Shown here: one piece after another, positions 1-7,524 of the stretch
Position numbering within the stretch: position 1 is the stretch's first letter
Layout of the letters: every line of letters starts with the position of its first letter
DNA from: CAZLYK01 sp964563495
Lineage (GTDB): Bacteria > Acidobacteriota > Blastocatellia > RBC074
NCBI GenBank assembly: GCA_964563495.1
Contig: CAZLYK010000007.1
Location: 1-64,000 of the forward strand
DNA: 64,000 bases
Direction of reading: 5' to 3'
Notes under the pieces: model-generated
What the model was told of the DNA's origin: nothing
The model's input: only the letters and a program-made list of their open reading frames with translations
The model's database searches: none
Translations under genes and position numbers: made by a program

Positions 1-55
1 TAATCCTATCCAATTTAATCCTATCCAAACCCGGTTAATCCTGTCTATTTTCTTC
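1..55. repeat. Family A repeat, right half only
   Basis: Three degenerate iterations of TTAATCCTRTCYA run into the window from its left edge and end in GTTAATCCTGTCTATTTTCT. This is the right arm of the palindrome seen complete at 7388-7524. The left arm would lie outside the window. Confidence 0.7.
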
Positions 56-69
56 AGAGAGGGATCGAT

Positions 70-711
70 TTGTATTGTTCGAAATGCGGAAAAGAATTGC
101 CCGAAGACTCGTCATTTTGCCTGCAGTGTGGCGAGAAGATAGTCGTTCCGACCGCGATTTCGAACCTCTTGCTGGTCCTGGCCGGCTGCGCGGCTGCGGT
201 CTCCATGTTCTTCGCGATCTACAGTTCGTTCGGCGGCAAGCTCATCCCGTTCAAGACGGACCAACCGGTCGACCAGACCGGCCTCAGGCCGACCCCCACG
301 GCTACGCCGCCAACCGCATCCAGGCCCCTGATCGAGGTGGTGACGGCCACTCCGACGCCCGCTCGGAATCGCGAACCGGTGGTCAATCAGAGCCTCTTAC
401 TGAGGCCGAAGAGATTTCTTTCTTACCCTTTCGTGGTCACTGAAACCCAGCGGCAGCCCCGCCTCACCGGCAAGGTCAGCGCTTCGGGCGGCGGTCAGGA
501 TGACATCCAGATGGTGATCGTAGACGATCGAGGTCTCAACGATTTCTCCAACGGCGCGGGTTATTCCACCTACTACGATTCAAAGGTGATCAACAGCAAG
601 ACGTTCAGCATCACCCTCGCACCTGGAGCCTATCATCTGATTCTGAGCAACAGGCACGCTCAGTTCTACAGCAAGATGGTCAGGGCCGAGGTCTTCCTCG
701 AGAGCGAATAG
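70..711 (+). CDS. Zinc-ribbon membrane protein with C-terminal beta domain
   Basis: A 213-residue protein starting at TTG, with an AGAGAGGGA ribosome site just upstream. It opens with a double CxxC zinc ribbon (Cys3, Cys6, Cys17, Cys20). One transmembrane helix follows at about residues 31-51, then a Pro/Thr-rich linker at about 75-100. The C-terminal ~100 residues look like a beta-sandwich of the PPC/GOLD kind, with an Asp-Asp-Ile-rich strand and an APGxYHLILSN segment. This architecture is common in Acidobacteriota, and I know of no assigned role. It is probably membrane-anchored with the sensor-like domain outside. The AraC gene starts 10 nt downstream, so the two may be co-transcribed. 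The start is well supported because the ribbon begins at residue 2. Confidence 0.75.
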   Translation: MYCSKCGKELPEDSSFCLQCGEKIVVPTAISNLLLVLAGCAAAVSMFFAIYSSFGGKLIPFKTDQPVDQTGLRPTPTATPPTASRPLIEVVTATPTPARNREPVVNQSLLLRPKRFLSYPFVVTETQRQPRLTGKVSASGGGQDDIQMVIVDDRGLNDFSNGAGYSTYYDSKVINSKTFSITLAPGAYHLILSNRHAQFYSKMVRAEVFLESE

Positions 712-721
712 ACATCAATTA

Positions 722-1540
722 ATGGACCAGCCCCAGATTGTCATTGACGCTCATTTCTCTCTCGAACGCCGGGTCTTGCCGAGTCGCAAACAGAGGTTGC
801 ATCCTCAACCGGATTTCCAAATCATCTATTTTGATCGGTCCACCATGCCGGCGATCGGGAGCAAGGCGGTCATCTTCGCCGATCCCAATCAACCGGTCGA
901 GCTCAAACCCGGGCACCCGGGGACGGAGGTCCTGATCATTCGGATCGGTCCGGAGCTGCTGGTCGAAACAGCCACCCGCCTGCGCATCTTTCGCACCTCT
1001 TCGCAGATCTACTTCAGGAAGCCGCTTGTCCCGCTGGCGACCGACGACCGGTTGAGTCAAGTGATCGAATCGATCATCTCCGAGCTCGAATCCGCCGCGA
1101 CCGGCTGGCGAGAGATCACCCGCTCGATGGTCGATCAGCTGGCTGTCCTGCTGCTTCGCTCCCATCTCAACCTTCAGCGCTCAGACGAGATCGAGCTCTC
1201 ACGCGCCGGCATGGTCGATCGCCGGCTGCGGCGCGCGATCGAGTTTATCCACGACAACTGCGGTCGTGATTTGAGCCTGGCCGAGATCGCCAAGGCCGCT
1301 TACCTGAGCGAATTTCATTTCGCCCGGCTCTTCAAAAAGATCACCGGCGCGACTCCGCACGCGTATCTCGCCACAATCCGCATCGAGAAGGCCCGCCGCC
1401 TGCTGGCCGAGACCGATCTGCCGATTAACGACGTCGGGGCGCAGGTCGGCTATGGCAGTCAGAGCCATTTCACCAAGATTTTCCGCGAGGCGACCGGGAT
1501 AACGCCATCCGCCTTCCGCAAGGCGATTTTAGACAGGTAG
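722..1540 (+). CDS. AraC-family transcriptional regulator
   Basis: A 272-residue regulator. The C-terminal ~100 residues (about 168-268) hold the paired helix-turn-helix motifs of the AraC/XylS family, with the segments LSLAEIAKAAYLSEFHFARL and VGAQVGYGSQSHFTKIFRE. The N-terminal ~160 residues are an effector or dimerisation domain that I cannot match to a ligand class. It lies directly upstream of the molybdenum hydroxylase operon and points the same way. It is therefore a plausible regulator of that operon, but this is inferred from position only. Its TAG stop (1538-1540) is part of a dispersed palindromic repeat. Confidence 0.9.
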   Translation: MDQPQIVIDAHFSLERRVLPSRKQRLHPQPDFQIIYFDRSTMPAIGSKAVIFADPNQPVELKPGHPGTEVLIIRIGPELLVETATRLRIFRTSSQIYFRKPLVPLATDDRLSQVIESIISELESAATGWREITRSMVDQLAVLLLRSHLNLQRSDEIELSRAGMVDRRLRRAIEFIHDNCGRDLSLAEIAKAAYLSEFHFARLFKKITGATPHAYLATIRIEKARRLLAETDLPINDVGAQVGYGSQSHFTKIFREATGITPSAFRKAILDR

Positions 1541-1633
1541 GCGACGGGGCGACGGGGCGATTTAATCATCAGTGTCGGAGATGCAATCAGATGGGGGGAC
1601 CGATCATTCAATCGCCCCGTCGCCCTCGCCTAC
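1537..1633. repeat. Family B palindromic repeat
   Basis: Left arm 1537-1561 reads GTAGGCGACGGGGCGACGGG and continues to CGAT. Right arm 1611-1633 is its near-perfect reverse complement, ending GCCTAC. The spacer is about 50 nt. The first bases supply the TAG stop of the AraC gene. A second member lies inside the hydantoinase B gene at 20043-20119. Confidence 0.8.
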
Positions 1634-1643
1634 CCGTCGCTCC

Positions 1644-1673
1644 TTGTCACTCGATCAAGCTGCTTGCTATACT
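1644..1673 (+). promoter_or_regulatory. Putative extended -10 promoter for the Mo hydroxylase operon
   Basis: TTGTCA at 1644-1649, an 18-nt spacer, then TATACT at 1668-1673. The TG at 1665-1666 gives an extended -10 (TGCTATACT). It lies about 165 nt before the first gene of the operon and downstream of the repeat. Sequence match only. Confidence 0.45.
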
Positions 1674-1836
1674 GCCCTTCCGCGCATATTAAGCAATACA
1701 TTTTCTATCTGTAACCGAACAAACTGCGGCCGCGTCTCGGATGACAAGGCGTAAATATATTTCACGCAGAAATTACTGTGGTCACTTTCAAACCGTGCCA
1801 ACCCATGGCAATCGCTAACAACATGGAGGTAAGCTG

Positions 1837-2496
1837 ATGAGCAGCTCAGATGAACGGCGCGATGAGCCCGAATCAAAAACCGGTGTCTCGCGTCGCAACT
1901 TCCTCAAGGGAACGAGTGTGGCTCTGACGATTCCGCTCGTTGCCGGCAATGAAAAGATGGTCAAGGCTGCCGGGGCCGATGTCCCGGTTCTCGGCCCGGA
2001 TAAAGTCAACATCACACTCAACATCAACGGCGCGAGCCGGACAGCCAGTGTCGAGCCGCGTGTGACTCTGCTCGATGCGCTGCGTATCGACCTGGACACG
2101 ACCGGCGCCAAGCGCGTCTGCGATCGCGGGACGTGCGGAGCCTGCACGGTGATCATGGACGGCAAAGCCGTCTACGCCTGCTCGGTCCTTGCGATCGAAG
2201 CCCAGGGCAAAAAGATCGAGACGGTCGAGGGTCTGGGAGAGAACGGCAAGCTGCACCCCGTCCAGCAGGCATTCGTCGACAATGACGGGCAGCAGTGTGG
2301 TTTCTGCACTCCCGGTTTTGTCATGGCCTGCAAAGCGATGCTCGACAAGCACCCGAGTCCGACGCCCGAACAGATTCAAATGGGCATGGGCGGCAACCTC
2401 TGCCGCTGTGGGACGTACGTCGGGATCAAGGCTGCTGTCGCGCAGGCATCCGCTGAACTGAATAAGACTAGAAGAGGAGGTCGACGCAATGGCTGA
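1837..2496 (+). CDS. TAT-exported (2Fe-2S) subunit of a molybdenum hydroxylase
   Basis: The 219-residue electron-transfer subunit of a xanthine dehydrogenase/aldehyde oxidase-family enzyme. The N terminus carries a twin-arginine signal (RRNFLKG, about residues 21-27), so the complex should act in the periplasm, as in PaoABC. Two iron-sulfur sites are visible. The plant-type cluster is in the CDRGTCGACTVIMDGKAVYAC region (about 98-118). The second is in the QCGFCTPGF and CRCGTYVGI motifs of the helical domain. A GGAGG ribosome site precedes the ATG, and the stop overlaps the next gene by 8 nt. It passes electrons from the molybdenum subunit to the FAD subunit. The substrate is not evident; aldehydes or N-heterocycles are typical of exported members. 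Confidence 0.92.
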   Translation: MSSSDERRDEPESKTGVSRRNFLKGTSVALTIPLVAGNEKMVKAAGADVPVLGPDKVNITLNINGASRTASVEPRVTLLDALRIDLDTTGAKRVCDRGTCGACTVIMDGKAVYACSVLAIEAQGKKIETVEGLGENGKLHPVQQAFVDNDGQQCGFCTPGFVMACKAMLDKHPSPTPEQIQMGMGGNLCRCGTYVGIKAAVAQASAELNKTRRGGRRNG

Positions 2497-4654
2497 GTAC
2501 AAATGGCCCGAAGAAAACAAGCGCAAACTGATCGGCAAGCGCATCTCGCGCGTCGACGGACCGGACAAGGTCAGCGGCAAAGCCAAATACACTTATGACA
2601 TCAACCGGCCGGGGATGCTTTTCGGCAAGATCCTGCGTTCACCTTACGCGCACGCCAAACTCATGAGCATCGACACAAGCGTGGCCGAGAAGATGCCGGG
2701 CGTCAAAGCCGTCAAGGTCATCCAGGAGCCGGGGACGGCCGACAAGCCGACCATTATCCAGTGGGCCGGCGACGAGATCGTGGCCGTCGTGGCGACGAGC
2801 GAGGGCGAGGCGGAAGACGCGGCTCGCGCGATCAAGGTCCAGTATGAAAAACTTCCGCACTTCGTCAACGAGCGGGAACTCAGCAAAGTCCCGGCTCAAA
2901 ATCGACGCCCGGCGACCGAGCAGACCAAAGGCGATCCCGTTGCGGCCTTCAGTTCCGCCGACGTCGTCGTCGAGGACACATACGGCAACGACGTGATCAC
3001 CCACTGCTGCCTGGAAGCTCACGGGCTGATCGCCGAATGGGAAGACGATAAGAATGTTTTGATCCACCCGTCGACCCAATCGGTCTCGGCCATTGGCGGC
3101 GAGCTTGCCCGGGCTCTGGGCCTGCCCGCCGGAAGCGTCCGGGTCAAGATGGACCACGTCGGCGGCGGTTTCGGCAGCAAATTCCCGGTCGATCGATGGG
3201 GGATCGAAGCGGCGCGCCTTTCCAAGCTGGTCGGCGGCAAGCCGGTCAAGATCATGCTCGAACGCGACGCAGAGTTGACGGTCGCCGGGGTGCGGCCTTC
3301 GGCTTATGCGCGCGTCAAGGTCGGGGCCAAGAGCGACGGCACGATCGTCGCGTGGGAGTCGGAATCCTGGGGCACCGGCGGAGCGGCCGGCACCGGTATG
3401 CCGCCCTACCCTTACGTCTGGCAGGTTCCCAACGTCCGGACCAGGCACCACAGCATCATCACTCATACCGGACCGCAGCGTGCCTGGCGCGCCCCGAACC
3501 ATCCACAGGCCTGCCTGGTCACGATGTCTGCCCTCGAAGACCTGGCCGCCAGGTTGAACATGGACCCGCTCGATTTCTTCATCAAGAACATCGAGATGAC
3601 CGGCGTCCGCGCCAACGTTTACAAAGACGAGCTGCTCAAAGCCGCCGAGATGATCGAGTGGAAGAAGCTCTGGCGCCCGCGCGGTCAGGGCGCGGTCGGC
3701 AGCACCGGCACGGTTAAACGCGGGCTGGGGCTCTCACTGCATACATGGGGCGGCGGCGGTCACGCCAGTGATTGCGACCTGACAGTCCATCCCGACGGCG
3801 CGGTTGAGATCAAACTCGGCTCGCAGGACCTGGGCACGGGAACGCGAACGGTGATCGGAATCGTCGTAGCTGAAACTTTCGGACTCCCATTCAACGCCGT
3901 CAAAGTTCATCTCGGCGACAACCGTTATCCGCCTTCGGGCTCATCCGGCGGATCGACCACGGTCGGCGGAGTCAGCGCCTCCTCACGCCGTGCGGCGGTC
4001 GATGCTCTCAACTCATTGTTCGAGAAGATCGCTCCGGCGATGAATACGACGCCGGACAAGCTCGAAGCCGTGGACGGCAAGATCCAGGTCATGGGCAATC
4101 CTGCCAACAGCATGACCTGGAAGCAGGCGTGCGCCAAGCTTGGGACTCAGCCGGTCACTATGCGCGGCAAACACCCGGGCAAGGAGAACCTGACCTCGGC
4201 CGGCGTCGGCGGCGTCCAGATGGCCGACGTCTCGGTCGACACCGAAACCGGCATCGTCAAGATGAACAACTTCATCGCCGTCCAGGACTGCGGTCTGATC
4301 ATGGATCTGAAGACCGCTGAAAGTCAGGTCAATGGCGCCATGATCATGGGCGTCTGCTTTGCCCTCTACGAAGAACGGATCATGGATGACCGGACCGGCC
4401 GGGTGCTCAATCCGAATATGGAGTTCTACAAGCTCGCCGGACTGGCCGACATCGGACAATTCAAAATTCATATGATGACGGGCAAAGGCTATGACGAGCG
4501 CGGCCCGATCGGCCTCGGCGAACCGCCAACCGTCTCACCCGGCGCGGCGATCTCGAACGCCGTCGCCAATGCGATCGGCGTGCGTGTCCCGACGATCCCG
4601 CTCACCCCGGACCGTGTGCTCGCGGCTCTGGCCAAGAAAGGAGGCAAAGCGTAA
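2489..4654 (+). CDS. Molybdopterin-binding catalytic subunit, xanthine dehydrogenase family
   Basis: The 721-residue catalytic subunit that hydroxylates the substrate at a molybdenum cofactor. Residues about 12-120 are the aldehyde oxidase/xanthine dehydrogenase a/b hammerhead (VDGPDKVSGKAKYTYDI). The rest is the cofactor-binding domain, with GGGFGSK, the cofactor-contact loop QDLGTGTRT, GSSGGSTTVGG and the C-terminal GLGEPP motif, whose Glu is the usual catalytic base. It has no signal peptide of its own and is presumably carried out by the TAT signal of the small subunit. An AGGAGG ribosome site lies inside the 3' end of the preceding gene, which indicates translational coupling. Confidence 0.93.
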   Translation: MAEYKWPEENKRKLIGKRISRVDGPDKVSGKAKYTYDINRPGMLFGKILRSPYAHAKLMSIDTSVAEKMPGVKAVKVIQEPGTADKPTIIQWAGDEIVAVVATSEGEAEDAARAIKVQYEKLPHFVNERELSKVPAQNRRPATEQTKGDPVAAFSSADVVVEDTYGNDVITHCCLEAHGLIAEWEDDKNVLIHPSTQSVSAIGGELARALGLPAGSVRVKMDHVGGGFGSKFPVDRWGIEAARLSKLVGGKPVKIMLERDAELTVAGVRPSAYARVKVGAKSDGTIVAWESESWGTGGAAGTGMPPYPYVWQVPNVRTRHHSIITHTGPQRAWRAPNHPQACLVTMSALEDLAARLNMDPLDFFIKNIEMTGVRANVYKDELLKAAEMIEWKKLWRPRGQGAVGSTGTVKRGLGLSLHTWGGGGHASDCDLTVHPDGAVEIKLGSQDLGTGTRTVIGIVVAETFGLPFNAVKVHLGDNRYPPSGSSGGSTTVGGVSASSRRAAVDALNSLFEKIAPAMNTTPDKLEAVDGKIQVMGNPANSMTWKQACAKLGTQPVTMRGKHPGKENLTSAGVGGVQMADVSVDTETGIVKMNNFIAVQDCGLIMDLKTAESQVNGAMIMGVCFALYEERIMDDRTGRVLNPNMEFYKLAGLADIGQFKIHMMTGKGYDERGPIGLGEPPTVSPGAAISNAVANAIGVRVPTIPLTPDRVLAALAKKGGKA

Positions 4655-5631
4655 TGCAGAAATTTGAATACGCAAGCCCAACGACAAAAGAACAGGCGGT
4701 CGCGCTGCTCGGCAAGCAGTGGGGCGAAACCGAGGTCCTCGCGGGTGGAACCGATCTGCTCAGCCTCATGAAGGATTTCATCGTCACACCGAAGCGCGTG
4801 GTCAACCTCAAGGGCATCGCCGAACTCGAAAGAGTCATGACTCCACGCGACGGATCGGCGCGAATCGGCGCACTGGCGACATTGGATCAACTGATCGGCA
4901 CTCTGGGCAAAGGCTTCCCAGCCATCACCCAGGCGGCGTCAGGGATCTCCAGCCCGCAGATCAGGAATATGGGAACGGTCGGCGGAGATCTATGCCAACG
5001 ACCACGCTGCTGGTATTTCCGCGCCGGTTTCGGCCTCCTCGCAAAAGACGAATCGGGCGCCCCGCTCGTCCCGGATGGCGATAATCGCTACCACGCGATC
5101 CTGGGCAATGCCGGCCCCGCCTATTTCGTCCATCCGTCATCACTCGCGCCGGCGTTGATCGCCCTGGCGGCGAAGATCCAGATCTTCGGTCCAAACGGCG
5201 CTCGCGAAGTCGATGCCGACAAGTTCTTCACCACGCCAAATTCCGAAGGCGAACGCGAGAACGTCCTGCAGCCGAACGAGATTGTGACCGGGGTCTTCGT
5301 CCCGAGAACGCTCGGCGTCCGCAGCGCAACTTACGAAGTGCGACAGAAAGAGGCGCTCGACTGGCCGCTCGCAGCGGCTTCCGTAGCCATGAGTATGGAC
5401 GCCGGCAAGCGGGTCACAGCCGTACGCGTAGCCCTCGGACACGTCGCACCGATTCCGTGGAATTCCACCGAGGCCGCGGAATTTCTCAAAGGCAAAACGA
5501 TCAGCGAAGAGGTCGCGGCTGAAGCGGGCAAGGTCGCTCTGGCAAAAGCCAAAGCGCTGAGCCGCAACGGCTATAAAATTCAGCTCGCTCAGGTCGCCGT
5601 CAAACGCGCGATCCTGCAGGCGGCCGGATAA
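4654..5631 (+). CDS. FAD-binding subunit M of the molybdenum hydroxylase
   Basis: A 325-residue CoxM/PaoB-type flavin subunit that receives electrons from the 2Fe-2S subunit. The FAD motifs AGGTDLLSLMK (about residues 31-41) and GTVGGDLCQ (about 109-117) are clear. The middle carries CQRPRCWYFR and GDNRYHAILGN, the segment that binds a 4Fe-4S cluster in PaoB. The second CNKR-type cysteine pair of that cluster is not visible, so the extra cluster is probably absent. The ATG overlaps the previous stop (TAATG), and AGGAGG lies upstream. It completes a small-large-FAD operon order. Confidence 0.92.
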   Translation: MQKFEYASPTTKEQAVALLGKQWGETEVLAGGTDLLSLMKDFIVTPKRVVNLKGIAELERVMTPRDGSARIGALATLDQLIGTLGKGFPAITQAASGISSPQIRNMGTVGGDLCQRPRCWYFRAGFGLLAKDESGAPLVPDGDNRYHAILGNAGPAYFVHPSSLAPALIALAAKIQIFGPNGAREVDADKFFTTPNSEGERENVLQPNEIVTGVFVPRTLGVRSATYEVRQKEALDWPLAAASVAMSMDAGKRVTAVRVALGHVAPIPWNSTEAAEFLKGKTISEEVAAEAGKVALAKAKALSRNGYKIQLAQVAVKRAILQAAG

Positions 5632-5646
5632 AGAAACGGAGGGTTT

Positions 5647-5880
5647 ATGACAGAAGCCGAAGTTTATGACACCAATCGTCCCAATCTTTGCGCCGCTCTG
5701 CGATGGAAAGAGATGTTTATCTGGGCGGAGCACGAATCGACGGTTCAGCCGTCAAACACCGGCATCTTCTGGTGCCTGCACACCCAGAACTGTCTGGGAC
5801 CGGACGGGCAACTGGCCGAGCCACAGCTCTGCGCCTCGGGCGGGCGCGGTTGCCATTGCCGGGAATTGACGGTAGCCTGA
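5647..5880 (+). CDS. Cys-rich small protein, possible Mo hydroxylase partner
   Basis: A 77-residue protein with an ACGGAGGGTTT ribosome site, starting 15 nt after the FAD subunit gene. It has six cysteines (15, 43, 49, 62, 69, 71), including CHC near the end, and several Trp residues (WKEMFIW, IFWCLH). There is no signal peptide or membrane helix. I recognise no family. Strong initiation signals and tight spacing argue for a real gene in the operon. An assembly or metal-binding role is conjecture. Confidence 0.6.
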   Translation: MTEAEVYDTNRPNLCAALRWKEMFIWAEHESTVQPSNTGIFWCLHTQNCLGPDGQLAEPQLCASGGRGCHCRELTVA

Positions 5881-5886
5881 TAGCGG

Positions 5887-5921
5887 ATCAGGGGGCTGGT
5901 TTAACCGCCGGCCCCCCTGAT
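5887..5921. terminator. Hairpin after the Mo hydroxylase operon
   Basis: Arms ATCAGGGGG (5887-5895) and CCCCCTGAT (5913-5921) pair perfectly, with further pairing inside the 17-nt loop (CTGG / CCGG-like). It starts 6 nt after the stop of the last operon gene. It lacks a proper T tract, so it is a terminator-like or mRNA-end hairpin. Confidence 0.5.
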
Positions 5922-5970
5922 TTCAGTCGAAGATACGTTGAGAGAGTTTTGTTTGATGGAGGCAGTAACG

Positions 5971-6645
5971 ATGCGAAAAGTCACTTTGATCTTGTCAGTC
6001 TGTTTTGCGACGATCATGCTCGTTTCAACCGCGAGCGGACAGCAAATTTACGGCGAATATATCGAATCCCGTAATGCCGATGTTTACACCGGGCATTGCT
6101 TCGCCATGTCTGAAATCAACCTGGTCGGCGATCAGGCGATCCTCGCCTGGCGCGTCTCGAAGGGTGAATGGAACGGGGTCAGGCTCGATGGCTTGAGCGT
6201 GGTCGGAGTGGCCAAAGCCTCGGGGACGCTCGGTAACCCCTATGAAAATCCGCTTCCGGCGAGGACGGTGCTGATCGTCGATCAAAAAGCCTCACCCGCT
6301 CAGCGCGAGGCTCTCAAAGCCTTCGCTCACGAGATGGGCGGCGAGCTCTTCGACCACGTCGTCCGCACCGAAGTCGCCCCGATCAAGATCGATGTCCAGT
6401 ATTACGGTGAGCATCCGTCGTCCGGGCGCGTCGAGGCCGGCAACCTGGCCAGCATCATCACCCGCAGCCTGACGGAGAAGGATCACATCTGCGGCAATGA
6501 GCAGACTTACTACCCCCCGTTGACCTCGACCGCTCATTCGATGCCCGCGGTGGCATCCCTCGACCAGTTCAAAGGCGAGGGGCTGGGCGTCTCGTGGACC
6601 AATCGCGAAAAGCGCAGCGCTTTCGTCGGAAATTTCGCACGCTGA
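5971..6645 (+). CDS. Exported DUF1326 protein
   Basis: 224 residues from the ATG at 5971, chosen because GGAGG lies 7 nt upstream and the product then begins with a clean Sec signal (MRKVTLILSVCFATIMLVST, cleavage near SGQ). The mature part starts GEYIESRNADVYTGHCFAMSE, the hallmark opening of DUF1326 proteins, and continues with AWRVSKGEWNGVRLDGLSVV. Family members are widespread exported proteins without a known reaction. It follows the Mo hydroxylase operon after a hairpin, so it may be a separate unit. Confidence 0.85.
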   Translation: MRKVTLILSVCFATIMLVSTASGQQIYGEYIESRNADVYTGHCFAMSEINLVGDQAILAWRVSKGEWNGVRLDGLSVVGVAKASGTLGNPYENPLPARTVLIVDQKASPAQREALKAFAHEMGGELFDHVVRTEVAPIKIDVQYYGEHPSSGRVEAGNLASIITRSLTEKDHICGNEQTYYPPLTSTAHSMPAVASLDQFKGEGLGVSWTNREKRSAFVGNFAR

Positions 6646-6650
6646 ATTAA

Positions 6651-6702
6651 GAGACAGGGTTGAGAGGATTTTTCTGCATAAATCCTCTCAATCTCGTCTA
6701 TT
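6651..6702. repeat. Family A repeat, diverged copy
   Basis: GAGACAGGGTTGAGAGGATT followed after a short loop by AAATCCTCTCAATCTCGTCT. The 12-bp arms 6660-6671 and 6680-6691 are perfect complements. It matches the 7388-7524 element with compensating changes in both arms (TTGAGAGG/CCTCTCAA for TTGACAGG/CCTGTCAA). Confidence 0.65.
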
Positions 6703-6728
6703 CAAAATACCGAAAAGGAGTTTGGACG

Positions 6729-7385
6729 GTGAAGCAGTTTTTCGCTCTTCTTTTTCTTTTTCTACTTGCCCCGACCTCGCTCGCCATCACCAACGAATAT
6801 AAAGTCGAAACAATCGGCGCTCTGACCGAGACGAAGGTCTCGGATGCGGTGCGCGGAGCGCTCGAAGAAAAAGGACTGCGCGTGCTCGACGACAAGGGCA
6901 AAACCGTCTGTGAAATCTGGTTTCGCAAAGAGATTCCGACTATCAAAGACGAGGTTGCCGGAGCCAGTTTCGGGCAACTGGGCGAGGGCAATTTTATCGG
7001 CGTGATCAACTTTCCCGCCAACGTTTCGGACTTTCGCGGACAAGGGGTTAAGGCGGGTTATTACACTTTGCGGTTCGGGTTGATCCTGCAGGACGGCAAT
7101 CATCTGGGGGTTTCACCATCGCGAGACTTCTTCCTGCTTTGCACGGTCGCCGATGACAAGGACCCGAACGTCCAGATCAAATTCGACGATCTCATGAAGC
7201 TCAGCCGTGCAGCATCCGGCACCGGCCACCCGTCGGCGTGGAGCTTAGTGACCGCCACCTCGAACGATGGCTTGCCGAGGATCGTCAGAAACGAACACGA
7301 ACACGTTATTCTGGAAACCAAAATCTCTACCAAATCGGGCGCACTGGCGATTGGAATGATCGTCATCGGCAAAACCGAGGGGTAA
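6729..7385 (+). CDS. Exported protein of unknown function
   Basis: 218 residues from the GTG at 6729. This start has AAAAGGAG 9 nt upstream and gives a typical Sec signal peptide (MKQFFALLFLFLLAPTSLA). The mature part has no motif I recognise. It contains VETIGALTETKVSDAVRGAL, a KTVCEIWFRKEIPT segment and a GKTEG end, with mixed alpha/beta character. A longer reading from 6660 would put the signal peptide internally and run across the repeat, so it is unlikely. The gene converges on the S41-like gene across the large palindrome at 7388-7524. Confidence 0.7.
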   Translation: MKQFFALLFLFLLAPTSLAITNEYKVETIGALTETKVSDAVRGALEEKGLRVLDDKGKTVCEIWFRKEIPTIKDEVAGASFGQLGEGNFIGVINFPANVSDFRGQGVKAGYYTLRFGLILQDGNHLGVSPSRDFFLLCTVADDKDPNVQIKFDDLMKLSRAASGTGHPSAWSLVTATSNDGLPRIVRNEHEHVILETKISTKSGALAIGMIVIGKTEG

Positions 7386-7387
7386 GC

Positions 7388-7524
7388 AGAAATAGACAGG
7401 ATTGACAGGATTTTCGCAGGATTAAACCGGATTATTTAAAAGGGTATTAAGGATAACCGCCAATTCACCTTTTTAGATAATCCGGTTTAATCCTGCAAAA
7501 ATCCTGTCAATCCTGTCTATTTCT
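7388..7524. repeat. Family A repeat, complete 137-bp palindrome
   Basis: Left arm 7388-7437 begins AGAAATAGACAGGATTGACA. Right arm 7475-7524 is its reverse complement with about one mismatch over 50 bp, around a 37-nt AT-rich centre. It fills the whole space between two convergent genes and provides the TAG stop (7517-7519) of the minus-strand one. It could fold as a very long hairpin in RNA read from either side, and so act as a bidirectional 3' end. Confidence 0.9.
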
